From Saprospiraceae bacterium (GTDB taxonomy: Bacteria > Bacteroidota > Bacteroidia > Chitinophagales > Saprospiraceae), in NCBI GenBank assembly GCA_028285545.1, contig JANQPA010000044.1:22096-86095 (forward strand): a DNA stretch of 64,000 nt, in the 5' to 3' direction. The translations under genes were made by a program, and so were the position numbers. The notes under the pieces were generated by a model, which was not told the origin of the DNA, searched no databases, and saw only the letters and a list, made by a program, of their open reading frames with translations. Each line of letters opens with the position of its first letter. Position 1 is the stretch's first letter. Shown one piece after another: positions 35,741 to 44,322 of this stretch.

Positions 35741-38700
35741 TTACAAAACGGGAAGGGTAATTTGGACTTTGGTTCCAATAGCCTGCCCCTTTTCATTCTT
35801 AAGATCGATAATCTTTAGATCGGTAGGTCTTTGTTCTTTTTCCTCCAGAATTTCTAAGCGACGCTTAGTGATTTTTATAGCTTTTGACTCATGAGTGCTG
35901 GAGGAAGATTTGAAATCAGTAGCTGCTTTGCGGCCTATTCCATTATCTTCCACACTGCAAATGAGTTGATCCTCTTTGACTTCAAAACCAATGATGATTT
36001 TTTTCTCCCCTTCCTTTTTGGCCAGGCCATGCCAAATGGCATTTTCGATAAAGGGCTGAAGAATCATGGTAGGAATGATATATTCATCAGGATCTAAGCC
36101 TTTAGACAATTTAAATTCGTAGTGAATGGTATCTTCAAATCGCATGGACTCGGTAAGGAGATATTGCTCTAAAAGATCCTGTTCATCGTAAATGGACAAA
36201 AAGGGTTTTTCAGCCTGCTTAAGGATGGTCCGCATTAATTTGGCAAATCGGTGCAGATAATTATTGGCCGTTTCGATATCCTTTTGGACGATATAGCTGC
36301 TAATGGAATTCATACTGTTAAAAATAAAGTGGGGATTCATCTGCAGGCGTAGGATGGCCGTTTCGGTTTCGGCAACTTTCTGTTTAAATTCCGCTTCTTT
36401 GCGTTTGAAAGCTTCTGCCTTTTGTATCTGACGAACCCTATAGCGGTAATAGGCATAAATTAAGCCCAGAGCTGCCAAAATAAACAAAGTAATGGCCAAC
36501 CAGGTCCGGTACCATGGAGGGCGAATCACTATTGATAACTCCCTAATCTCTCCTGACCAAATACCATCTGAATTGGCGGCTTTGATCATAAAAGTATAAT
36601 GCCCTGGTGGTAATTTTGGATAACGGGCAAAGCCTTTTTCTCCTTTTTTCAGTTCTATCCAATCCTTTTCATAGTTATCCATTTTATACATGAGTTGGGT
36701 AGAATGCGGATCACTGTAGTCAATGGCTACGAAACTGAAGGAGAGGGTGTTGTCTCTGAAAGGCTGTCTTATCCCACTGAAGGTGATGACATTAGTGGCT
36801 TTGGTATTGGCATCTTCCAAAGTAGAATCGATCTGATCATTTACCAAGATTTCTGTTATATGAATTTTGGGCTGGGTTTCAATAGGTTTGATTTTTTCTG
36901 GATCAACAATGGTGATGCCATTATTTCCGCCAAACCAGAGGGTGCCATCGTCATTGCACATGGCGGCCAGCATGTGGAACTGGCTGGACTGGGTTCCATC
37001 GGCAATAGAGAAACCAAAGAAATTTTCCTTTTCCTTATCGAACCGTACCAAACCTCCTGAAGTAGCTAACCACAGGTAGCCATTATTGTCTAGAAGCATG
37101 CTTTGAATTTCATTTTGCTTGAGGTCTTTTTTGTTGGAGAGGATTCTATGAGGTTGGTTCAGATTTGTTTTATCTACTTTAGCAATTCCCATAGTAGTAG
37201 CAATCCAAAGGGTTTTGCCATCTGAATCTTCATGGAAGCCATTGATGTAACCCTTAATCGGTTTAGAATGCAAAAATTGCAATTGATTCTTTGAATAATT
37301 ATATATAGCAATTTGTGCCATTTCTTTTGAAATGTAGATACTACCCAACTTATCCTCATAAATAGTTGTGAAGAATTCATTTGGTCCAGATGGGGGTAAA
37401 ACTTGCTCAAGGAAGAAAATATTATTTTTTGAATTAATTCTAAAAATTCCATTTTGGAGTGTGCTGACGAGAATATCTCCATTGCTTAATTGACATAGAT
37501 AGGTAGGGTTATAAATAGCCTTGCCATTTTCATCCAAAATCGTAATAAATCTTGCATTGGGTTCATCAAAATAGGCAACACCCATTGTTGTAGCAATCCA
37601 GAGTTTTTCAGAAGTGGATAAAATCATATGATTAACCTGGTAACTTGGGATATCCTTGTATTTGGGGTGTTTTGGATTAAAGTGATATATTATATTTTTC
37701 TCATTTCCCAATAAGTATACACCATCAATCCGCGTGCTAATCCAGGATCGCTTTCTTTTGTCTGAAATCATTGTCCTAAAAGCATAATTCTCTTTTTCAT
37801 TCCAAATTGGAGGCTTCGGAATGGATTGAAATTTTATTTTTCTAGGATTGCAATAAAGTAAACCCTTCTCTTTTGTACTAATCCAAATATTTCCTTTATT
37901 ATCAATTAAAGGCTCATTTATCCAGAGAGCTAAGTTGATTTGGGGATCACTAAGTAGTTTTAATTCAATATGCCTAGTATTCTTGGTTTTCTTATTCAAT
38001 AAGTATGCTGAAGATTTATAGTTAGTAACCAAAAAATTTTCTTCATCATACAAAGTAAAAGAGATGGTTCCTTCATGGGTAGAATGATACAGCTGAATAT
38101 TTCCTGTTAACAAGTTCCATTTATACAATGATTTGTCTGATACGAGCCAAGTTAATGTGTCGCTTTCAAATAAAACTTCGTTGATTCCCAATATGGGCTT
38201 TCCTGGTATAGAATCCCCGAAGTACTTCTGCGGAACAATATTGGTTTTATTTTCTTGAAGATTGAAGACTTCAATACCAGGAGTTTTTCCTCCATCCACT
38301 GCAAAAAGATATTTTAGGTGGCGGCTCTCACTAGCACCTGGGAAAATGTTTATATCAAAAGAAGTTGTTGCAAGAATCGATGAAGGTTTCTTTGTTTTTA
38401 TATTAAAAGAGTAAATGTTTCTTTCACCCGCCGAAACCCATAATAGGCTATCTCTTTCAAGAAATAAAGCCTTATAATTTGTTTTCACTTTGAGCCCTCG
38501 AGAATCATAAACATGGAAAGTGCTGAAATTGTCATTTATTCGGTTATAACATTGGATCGACTCTAAATTACAGAACCAAATGTTCTTATCTGCGTCTTCA
38601 TAAAACCTTCCATATACAGTTGGCCCACTCAAAGAGGTTGAATCTGAAGGATCAGGTAGATAATGAACCAGTGACTTACCATCAAAACGATCTAATCCTG

Positions 38701-38890
38701 ATTCAGTGCCTATCCAGATAAAATCTTCAGAGTCTTGGAAGAATTCATAAATTTTAGTAGCAATTGATACTCCTTGCTTTTCTCCTAATTGATGAAACCA
38801 AAGCTTATTATTTATTTGCGCCCCCAGATCACCCAGATAAAAATGACCCAAGAATAAAAAAATAATAATTCCTTTGATTAAATAATTCAT
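35741..38890 (-). CDS. Propeller/Y_Y_Y sensor histidine kinase (LytS-type)
   Basis: This membrane sensor kinase has 1049 residues. A signal peptide (to about DLGAQ) is followed by two seven-bladed-propeller-like regions made of Reg_prop repeats (about residues 25-740; for example FIWIGTESGLDRFDGKS, YLWLATSGGLVRFDKE), a Y_Y_Y domain (about 750-830; YKMDNYEKDWIELKKG, LPPGHYTFMIKAANSDG), one membrane helix (WLAITLFILAALGLIYAYY), a coiled coil, the LytS-type His region (QMNPHFIFNSMNSISS) and a HATPase (ILQPFIENAIWHG, SVEDNGIGR). There is no receiver or DNA-binding domain, unlike SusR-type hybrids. It begins 10 nt after the peroxidase stop. The LytTR regulator at 41817 heads the same strand run and is the natural partner, with three genes between the two. 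Confidence 0.92.
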   Translation of the reverse strand: MNYLIKGIIIFLFLGHFYLGDLGAQINNKLWFHQLGEKQGVSIATKIYEFFQDSEDFIWIGTESGLDRFDGKSLVHYLPDPSDSTSLSGPTVYGRFYEDADKNIWFCNLESIQCYNRINDNFSTFHVYDSRGLKVKTNYKALFLERDSLLWVSAGERNIYSFNIKTKKPSSILATTSFDINIFPGASESRHLKYLFAVDGGKTPGIEVFNLQENKTNIVPQKYFGDSIPGKPILGINEVLFESDTLTWLVSDKSLYKWNLLTGNIQLYHSTHEGTISFTLYDEENFLVTNYKSSAYLLNKKTKNTRHIELKLLSDPQINLALWINEPLIDNKGNIWISTKEKGLLYCNPRKIKFQSIPKPPIWNEKENYAFRTMISDKRKRSWISTRIDGVYLLGNEKNIIYHFNPKHPKYKDIPSYQVNHMILSTSEKLWIATTMGVAYFDEPNARFITILDENGKAIYNPTYLCQLSNGDILVSTLQNGIFRINSKNNIFFLEQVLPPSGPNEFFTTIYEDKLGSIYISKEMAQIAIYNYSKNQLQFLHSKPIKGYINGFHEDSDGKTLWIATTMGIAKVDKTNLNQPHRILSNKKDLKQNEIQSMLLDNNGYLWLATSGGLVRFDKEKENFFGFSIADGTQSSQFHMLAAMCNDDGTLWFGGNNGITIVDPEKIKPIETQPKIHITEILVNDQIDSTLEDANTKATNVITFSGIRQPFRDNTLSFSFVAIDYSDPHSTQLMYKMDNYEKDWIELKKGEKGFARYPKLPPGHYTFMIKAANSDGIWSGEIRELSIVIRPPWYRTWLAITLFILAALGLIYAYYRYRVRQIQKAEAFKRKEAEFKQKVAETETAILRLQMNPHFIFNSMNSISSYIVQKDIETANNYLHRFAKLMRTILKQAEKPFLSIYDEQDLLEQYLLTESMRFEDTIHYEFKLSKGLDPDEYIIPTMILQPFIENAIWHGLAKKEGEKKIIIGFEVKEDQLICSVEDNGIGRKAATDFKSSSSTHESKAIKITKRRLEILEEKEQRPTDLKIIDLKNEKGQAIGTKVQITLPVL

Positions 38891-38900
38891 AACTAATTCC

Positions 38901-40673
38901 CTAAATATATTTTAGCCTATCCTTAATAAATGAAATAGAAGGAGCTAAAAAGTAATATCCACCCTTAAATTTGACAGGCTTTTTTTTGATGATTAAATAA
39001 GGGGTCACCATTTTTCCCTTGGCATTCTTATACCTCGCCGTAACGTGATATTGATCCTGATCTGCAAAAAGGAGATCCTGTCCAATATTGCGATTATCAT
39101 GATTGTATGCATACAATCCATTTTGAATAATATATTCAAAGTTTTGTAATCGTGATTGGAAGGACATAAATAATAGTCCTTTATTTTTAATGTGACTATT
39201 TGGATCTACCGAGTCAGTTTTTTCGGCACCTATGTATCCCTTATTACTAGACTTGTTTTCAAAATTATAGCCATACACTCTTCCTCTACGGACAATCCTT
39301 CTTTCTTCATTTCTATCTCTGGTATTGGCTTTTCTGATATGTGCATTGAAAGGGCATCCTCTACCATCTAAATCTTTGTAATAGTTAAACTGGTTGCTAG
39401 GTTTTTTGTTTTTAGAAAAAAGTCCTAAAGCCCACCAAGGTGGTTTGATTAGGGGGGTTCCATCTTGGTACCTGCCGATGATAAAAGCTTTAACCTCTTT
39501 TTTTGAAATTTCTTTTTCTTTTACACTTAGCCCTTTTTGAAGATCATTAACAATATCATGGAAAGCTTTTACATCTTGTTCTAATTTCAAAAAAACAGCA
39601 AAGCTGCTACATCCATAACCTTTAGTAGATAAAATATCGTTTCGCAAAACAGTATTTAAATTAGAAGCCCTTTCTGTTTTATGTGGACGATATATTCTAT
39701 CTTGCCTTCTGGCAGAAAAAACAAAAACTATAAGCTTTTGAATAGCATTTAAGATATTAAAATATATCCTCCCAAGCCAAGATCTTGATATCCTACTAAG
39801 TTTTGGGAAAAAACGTGGGTTACTTATTGCATCTACAAATCCGAACCATTCCTTACCTTTTTCAGAGGAATCGTTATTCACATCTGCAGCATCTCTAAAC
39901 CCGATTTCAAAAAAAACTTCGCCTAATTCTTCCTCTTTTGGTGTGGCTCCTTTTAGCTTTTGTTTAGATTTTTTGGTAATAGAAAACAAGCCGTTTTTTA
40001 AATTAGTGCATTCTCTAAACATCTCCAAAAGCCTCTTGTTTTTTTCATTTTCATCTTCTATTCTATTATGCTCAAATAACTTTTGGTCATTGCAATTAAT
40101 CAAAATCATTGCATGTACCGGGTTTTTGTATTGTGGATCTCGAAAGTCATTACCCAATTCTTCTTTACAGTCATTTTCTTCTTCATTATTTAATTTTTTC
40201 TTCACCTCAAAAAAAGAAGATTTGTTACGCTCCACTAATCCCTGTTTAAAGGCGTGCATGTCATCATCCCTGTTTACTAATAATTCTTCATCTACTTTTT
40301 CTTCACTTCCATAAAAATAAACGTATCCTTGATAAGTGAAATAGAGGCCCAATTCTATTTCACATTTCTTTTCTTTTTCAGAATTGTCTTCCCTTTTAGA
40401 ATTCTTTTTATTGATGTTTTCCTGTTGATCCTTCAAAGAAGTAATTTCAAGATTTCGAAGCCAATCCACTATTTTTTTCTTTCGCTCGTCTCCATCATAA
40501 AAGGTTAAGAAGCAATACAAACTGTATTTACGCTTCATTGATTTGAGAATATTAACTTGGAGATCCTCAAATATTTTATCCTTAGCCTTCTGTCTCTTCT
40601 TGTTAAAAAATTTCCTATCGTCAGCCTTGAATTCCAAAATATCCGTAATATTTGTTGACCATTTTTTTCTCAT
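38901..40673 (-). CDS. Divergent DyP-type haem peroxidase
   Basis: I assign this 590-residue protein to the dye-decolourising peroxidase family from ordered motifs. These are the N-terminal strand region (DLQVNILKS, SLYCFLTFYDG), the GxxDG-equivalent FGFVDAISNP (Asp281; the usual final Gly is Ala), FAVFLKLEQDVKAFH, IIGRYQDGTPL, GCPFNAHIRKANTRD (His445, expected proximal haem ligand), RRIVRRGRVYG (Arg462/463, expected distal Arg region) and GLLFMSFQSRLQNFEYI. DyPs oxidise substrates with hydrogen peroxide. It is longer than usual (about 450-500) because of Lys/Glu-rich inserts near residues 80-105 and 155-175 and a hydrophobic segment near 303-320. No signal peptide is visible. It sits between two small paralogous genes and the kinase gene (10 nt gap), so one operon is likely. 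Confidence 0.8.
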   Translation of the reverse strand: MRKKWSTNITDILEFKADDRKFFNKKRQKAKDKIFEDLQVNILKSMKRKYSLYCFLTFYDGDERKKKIVDWLRNLEITSLKDQQENINKKNSKREDNSEKEKKCEIELGLYFTYQGYVYFYGSEEKVDEELLVNRDDDMHAFKQGLVERNKSSFFEVKKKLNNEEENDCKEELGNDFRDPQYKNPVHAMILINCNDQKLFEHNRIEDENEKNKRLLEMFRECTNLKNGLFSITKKSKQKLKGATPKEEELGEVFFEIGFRDAADVNNDSSEKGKEWFGFVDAISNPRFFPKLSRISRSWLGRIYFNILNAIQKLIVFVFSARRQDRIYRPHKTERASNLNTVLRNDILSTKGYGCSSFAVFLKLEQDVKAFHDIVNDLQKGLSVKEKEISKKEVKAFIIGRYQDGTPLIKPPWWALGLFSKNKKPSNQFNYYKDLDGRGCPFNAHIRKANTRDRNEERRIVRRGRVYGYNFENKSSNKGYIGAEKTDSVDPNSHIKNKGLLFMSFQSRLQNFEYIIQNGLYAYNHDNRNIGQDLLFADQDQYHVTARYKNAKGKMVTPYLIIKKKPVKFKGGYYFLAPSISFIKDRLKYI

Positions 40674-40736
40674 AGCGAAAAAATTTTATATATCTGTATA
40701 ATTAGGGATAGTAGCTTTTTTATATTTTCTTAGGAA

Positions 40737-41180
40737 TTATTTTCTGATGGGTTGTCCCGCTTTGTAGCTAATCGATCCTTCAAAAGGCTGATCGAAATAA
40801 CTTGAACCACTTGGAGATTTATCGTCTAATCTCGATTGAATGTTTCCTTCATTGTAATAAGAGGGCCATAATAGAGCTGCTTTAGAATACAAATCATTGG
40901 GATCTTTTATTTCTTCAGTAGGCTTCTTTTGAATGCCTAAGACGGTTATCTCATGAATATTGTGATTTTCTATTCCATCATCGATAGGAAAAGTAACATC
41001 AACAAGTTTTAGTTGTGATAATAATGGTTCTTTTCCTGTTTCATTTATTATTTCGTCTTGTTTTATTATTGCAAAAAGATCAGCAACATAAACGAAAGAA
41101 TTTTTCTCAAAAAATAGATTGTATTCTCCATTATTTTTACTACCAATAGCAGTAAATCTACTTTTATCTGCAAATGCCAT
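40737..41180 (-). CDS. Small protein of unknown family, peroxidase-linked paralog B
   Basis: This soluble protein of 147 residues has no signal peptide or membrane segment. I do not recognise a family. It is clearly a paralog of the neighbour at 41231: both start MAF, and both share NSFVYxADL, LSQLxxVDV, a DDG-NH-IHEITV block, ALLWPSYYN-GN-Q and a C-terminal PF-GS--Y-AG pattern. The aromatic block and the acidic linkers suggest a compact beta-rich domain with a flexible middle. It lies 50 nt after its paralog and 63 nt before the DyP-type peroxidase on the same strand. It could be a partner, substrate carrier or scaffold of that enzyme, which is inference from position only. Confidence 0.75.
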   Translation of the reverse strand: MAFADKSRFTAIGSKNNGEYNLFFEKNSFVYVADLFAIIKQDEIINETGKEPLLSQLKLVDVTFPIDDGIENHNIHEITVLGIQKKPTEEIKDPNDLYSKAALLWPSYYNEGNIQSRLDDKSPSGSSYFDQPFEGSISYKAGQPIRK

Positions 41181-41230
41181 TTGATTAAAATTATTGATTA
41201 TTAATTTTTAAAGTTTATTCTTCTGATATA

Positions 41231-41683
41231 TCATTCTGGCTTTGGGTATTCCTCCCCAGCAATGTATTTCTTTGAACCGGTGAAAGGTTCTCCTTTAAAA
41301 TGCGATCCTTCGATATTATCTAACAAGGTTTGCACATTCCCCTTATTATAATAGGAAGGCCATAACAAAGCTACTATAGGATAATATTCTTCCTTTACTT
41401 TTTCCTTAGCTTCAGGTTTAGGTACTCTTTTTAAAGCAATTACCGTAATTTCATGAATATCATGATTGCTTTCTCCATCGTCTTTTTCAAATATTACATC
41501 TACAGTTTCGAGCTGGGATAAGTGAGGTTCAATATCTGTATCTTTATATTCCTCCCACTGTTCCATTACAATTTTGAGATCAGCAAGATATACAAAGGAG
41601 TTTTCCTTGTAATAAAGACCTCCTCCATTCTTGATTTTCTCTTCAGAATTTCTTGTAAGTTCATCTATGTATGTAAATGCCAT
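41231..41683 (-). CDS. Small protein of unknown family, peroxidase-linked paralog A
   Basis: This soluble protein of 150 residues is a tandem paralog of the next gene. Shared blocks are KENSFVYLADL, LSQLETVDV, DDGESNHDIHEITV and ALLWPSYYNKGNVQ. It differs mainly in the first 25 residues and in a Lys/Glu-rich linker (KPEAKEKVKEEYY). No Cys pair, metal-binding cluster or known catalytic motif stands out, although the His residues in NHDIHE are conserved in both copies. It is the first gene after the LytTR regulator (133 nt gap). An AGGAGG sequence lies about 20 nt before its ATG, strong for this phylum but too distant to be an ordinary ribosome site. Function is unknown. Confidence 0.75.
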   Translation of the reverse strand: MAFTYIDELTRNSEEKIKNGGGLYYKENSFVYLADLKIVMEQWEEYKDTDIEPHLSQLETVDVIFEKDDGESNHDIHEITVIALKRVPKPEAKEKVKEEYYPIVALLWPSYYNKGNVQTLLDNIEGSHFKGEPFTGSKKYIAGEEYPKPE

Positions 41684-41816
41684 AATCTTAATTTTTTAAG
41701 TTCCTCCTGAAAGTACTATTCGAATTTACTCAACAATACAGGTAAATATTCCTCCACTTAACGAAAAGCAGATTTCAATATACAAGTAGACAGGCTCATG
41801 CTACGAATGGTAAAGG

Positions 41817-42575
41817 TCAAAGTTCATTTAGCCGGTCCAGCAAGTCATCACGAAAAGCTCGTGATACGTTGACCCTGGCACCATCCTTCATCACCAGATA
41901 ACCACCATCGGCTTTAACATATTTGTCGACATATAAAAGATTGACCAGGTGAGAACGGTGAACCTTCATGAATTCATGGTAACGTTCAAATTGATCCACA
42001 TACTCCCCAATATTTTGAGAAGTGAGGACTGGTTTACTTTCGTTGGCAATAGAAAATTCAGTGTAGTTTTGATGTGCTTCCAGACGGATAATGTCCTTTA
42101 CCAATTTGTAAAGGATTCCTTCAGAAGTTGACAAAGCAATTCGTGTAGGTAATTTTTTGTGGTCTAAATTGCGAAGTGTTTCCAACAGGATCTGTACCTG
42201 ATCGGCAGAGATCTTTTCTTTTAACTGGCGTTGTACTTTTTCCAGGGATTTAGCCAATTCTTCTTTTTGGATCGGTTTTAGCAGGTAGTCTAAAGCGCCA
42301 AATTTAATGGCAGTAACGGCATACTCATTGTGGGCAGTAATAAAAATGATCTGAAATTGGAGGTCATTGAATCGATTTAATAGCTCAAAACTCAGACCAT
42401 CCGGTAATTCAATGTCCAGAAAAACCAGCTCCGGTTCATGGTGCTGGATCAATTGATATCCTTCTGCTAAATTTCCTCCCGAAGCTACCACTTTAACCTG
42501 GGGATGATTTTCTGATAGCAGTTTTTTTAACATCAATTCACTATGGGGCTCGTCTTCAACAATGACAGCTCTCAT
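41817..42575 (-). CDS. LytTR-family response regulator
   Basis: This response regulator has 252 residues. The receiver domain (about residues 1-125) has the acidic pair in VIVEDEPHSE, the phospho-acceptor Asp in LVFLDIELPDG, the Thr in IIFITAHNEYA and the Lys in DYLLKPI. The C-terminal LytTR DNA-binding domain (about 150-250) has IIRLEAHQNYTEFSI and FMKVHRSHLVNL. It should bind direct repeats upstream of target promoters when phosphorylated. The LytS-type propeller kinase at 35741 is the likely partner. It is the first gene of the minus-strand run that contains two small paralogs, the peroxidase and that kinase, and may control it. An inverted repeat lies 37 nt upstream of its start. Confidence 0.93.
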   Translation of the reverse strand: MRAVIVEDEPHSELMLKKLLSENHPQVKVVASGGNLAEGYQLIQHHEPELVFLDIELPDGLSFELLNRFNDLQFQIIFITAHNEYAVTAIKFGALDYLLKPIQKEELAKSLEKVQRQLKEKISADQVQILLETLRNLDHKKLPTRIALSTSEGILYKLVKDIIRLEAHQNYTEFSIANESKPVLTSQNIGEYVDQFERYHEFMKVHRSHLVNLLYVDKYVKADGGYLVMKDGARVNVSRAFRDDLLDRLNEL

Positions 42576-42611
42576 GTTAAGGTTTTGTGTTTTTCCTATC
42601 GGTTTAAGCTA

Positions 42612-42657
42612 ATATACTTAAAAATGATTATTTACAGATATTTTTGATTAAGTATAT
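42612..42657. promoter_or_regulatory. Inverted repeat upstream of the LytTR regulator
   Basis: ATATACTTAA (42612-42621) and TTAAGTATAT (42648-42657) are exact reverse complements 26 nt apart, with further partial pairing inside. The site is 37 nt upstream of the regulator's start codon and could be an operator or leader structure. AT-rich DNA makes chance matches possible. Confidence 0.3.
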
Positions 42658-42782
42658 GTGTTTCATAAAACCAACTTACCAGTTTAATTTTGGTAATGGG
42701 ATGTAATGAGAAAAGTAGTTTTTTGGAAGGGAATTACTGATTTTCAGGAACTACATAGATCCTTTAAATTTGATCTGGTGGT

Positions 42783-42826
42783 GATGTTTTAATGTGCAAA
42801 TCTACCCATCTGCACATTAAAACATC
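42783..42826. terminator. Hairpin downstream of the serine hydrolase gene
   Basis: A perfect 16-bp stem (42783-42798 with 42811-42826; GATGTTTTAATGTGCA) closes a 12-nt loop. It begins 14 nt past the stop of the minus-strand serine hydrolase and precedes the LytTR regulator's upstream region. A transcription terminator or mRNA 3' stabiliser is likely. Confidence 0.55.
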
Positions 42827-42839
42827 TACATAAGGTTTC

Positions 42840-44270
42840 TTATTCCTTAATGGCCTTCAACACTTCTCTGGTCAAATCCCAACGATCAAATCCTTGCCTT
42901 CCGTAATCTAAACCTCTGCGAACGATCACGAGATCATGAGAAGGAACCACAATGGTAAATTGCCCTCTATTCCCAGCGGTAGAATAGGCATCTTTAGGTA
43001 CATCTGTTCTATTATCTGGTACTAACCACCACTGTCCACCATAAAAATTTCCTCTAGAAGCTGAAGCAGGAGCTGGTGTGCGAACAAATTTAATCCACTC
43101 CTCAGATAATAATCTTTCTCCGTTCCACAATCCATTTTGAAGGTATAATAAACCAAAGCGAGCCAAATCTCTGGCATTGGTATACACCTGGCTACTCAAA
43201 ATAAAATCACCGAATCGGTCGACACTTAGTAAGGTATTGCGCATTCCAATTTTGTCAAGCAATGCTTTTCTTGGGTATTCTAAATACTCCTGATCATCAC
43301 CAATGGCTTTTTTCATAGCTAAAACCCCAAGTATGGTATCATAATTTTCATAATCCCAATAAGTTCCTGGCTTTCTAATCATGCCTCTATTACGAGCACC
43401 ATTGATGGAACTCGCCCCTGCCCAATAGGATAAGCCGGAGCCTGTTGCATATTCCATTCTGCTATTATCAACAGTATACAAACCACTGGACATATTCAGT
43501 ACATGGCGAAGAGTTATATCATTTCTTGGATCGGTTTCTGGGTTTCTATTTTGGGGTAGCCAGTCAAGTCCAAGTGGTTTATCAAGGTCTAATTTGCCTT
43601 GATCTGCCATCATTCCTATTAAAGTTACAGCAATACTTTTAGCGGTTGACCAGGTTCTGGTTCTAGTCGACATATCTACCCCTTCGGCATACCGCTCATG
43701 AATGATTTTTCCTTTATGAACCACCAAAAGACTGAGCGTAACCTGTTCAGGGGATTCTCTTTCAAATGCCCATTTAGAAGCTGCTTCAAGAGCTCCTTTA
43801 TCAATTTCTGAAGACAATGCCTCTTCTTTAACCATATCTCCATCTGGCCAGGCAATTTTGGAAGGGTCTCCTTTTAAAAGGGGTGTTTTAAGAATGGGCA
43901 ATTCATCTAAAGCTTCAAAAGTTTGATCGGGTGCCAAAATCACACAACCTAAGCCTTCACGGAAGGCAGCCCTCATTGTGGGTACCATTCCCTGATAACC
44001 AATGGCTACCGTTTTTTTATCATAATCAATAGTATAATCTCCACCTCTTGCAGTTCCAATGGGTTGTCTTAAGTAGGCCAATTCTTGTTTAAAAACCTGC
44101 TCTATGGTTCGATTAGAGGTAAAAAGACCGTTACATGTTAGTATGGCCTGAACTCCTCTTTGTATCATGTCTCGATTATAACGAGAATAATCATATTTTT
44201 CCTGAGATTGGGAAAATCCTGCAAATGCAAACAAGAAACACAGGAAAAAAAGTAGGTGATATTTTTTCAT
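42840..44270 (-). CDS. Exported serine hydrolase (beta-lactamase class C fold)
   Basis: This protein of 476 residues belongs to the class C beta-lactamase/penicillin-binding-like serine hydrolases. A clear signal peptide (MKKYHLLFFLCFLFAFAGFS) precedes a 150-residue N-terminal region without a recognised motif. The nucleophile motif SxxK is STAK (Ser208, Lys211). A Tyr-containing second motif is probably YENYDT, and the third motif near the C-terminus reads STAGNRGQF. Other family segments are HVLNMSSGLYTV and ARDLARFGLLYLQNG. It may hydrolyse esters or D-amino-acid peptides in the periplasm. Resistance to beta-lactams should not be assumed. It is transcribed after the VanZ-like gene (52 nt gap). 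Confidence 0.85.
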   Translation of the reverse strand: MKKYHLLFFLCFLFAFAGFSQSQEKYDYSRYNRDMIQRGVQAILTCNGLFTSNRTIEQVFKQELAYLRQPIGTARGGDYTIDYDKKTVAIGYQGMVPTMRAAFREGLGCVILAPDQTFEALDELPILKTPLLKGDPSKIAWPDGDMVKEEALSSEIDKGALEAASKWAFERESPEQVTLSLLVVHKGKIIHERYAEGVDMSTRTRTWSTAKSIAVTLIGMMADQGKLDLDKPLGLDWLPQNRNPETDPRNDITLRHVLNMSSGLYTVDNSRMEYATGSGLSYWAGASSINGARNRGMIRKPGTYWDYENYDTILGVLAMKKAIGDDQEYLEYPRKALLDKIGMRNTLLSVDRFGDFILSSQVYTNARDLARFGLLYLQNGLWNGERLLSEEWIKFVRTPAPASASRGNFYGGQWWLVPDNRTDVPKDAYSTAGNRGQFTIVVPSHDLVIVRRGLDYGRQGFDRWDLTREVLKAIKE

Positions 44271-44322
44271 TTTATAGTTCTTTTGTGATGTAAAATTAAA
44301 GCGCTGGAAAATATACCCTAAA

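Noticed and set aside
35501..35818. 105-codon plus-strand frame after the glycosidase
   Set aside because: It begins at TTG, runs antisense into the end of the propeller kinase and shows no domain features.
38901..41683. Encapsulin nanocompartment around the DyP peroxidase
   Set aside because: The two neighbours are about 150 residues without shell-protein features, and the peroxidase C-terminus shows no obvious cargo-loading tail.
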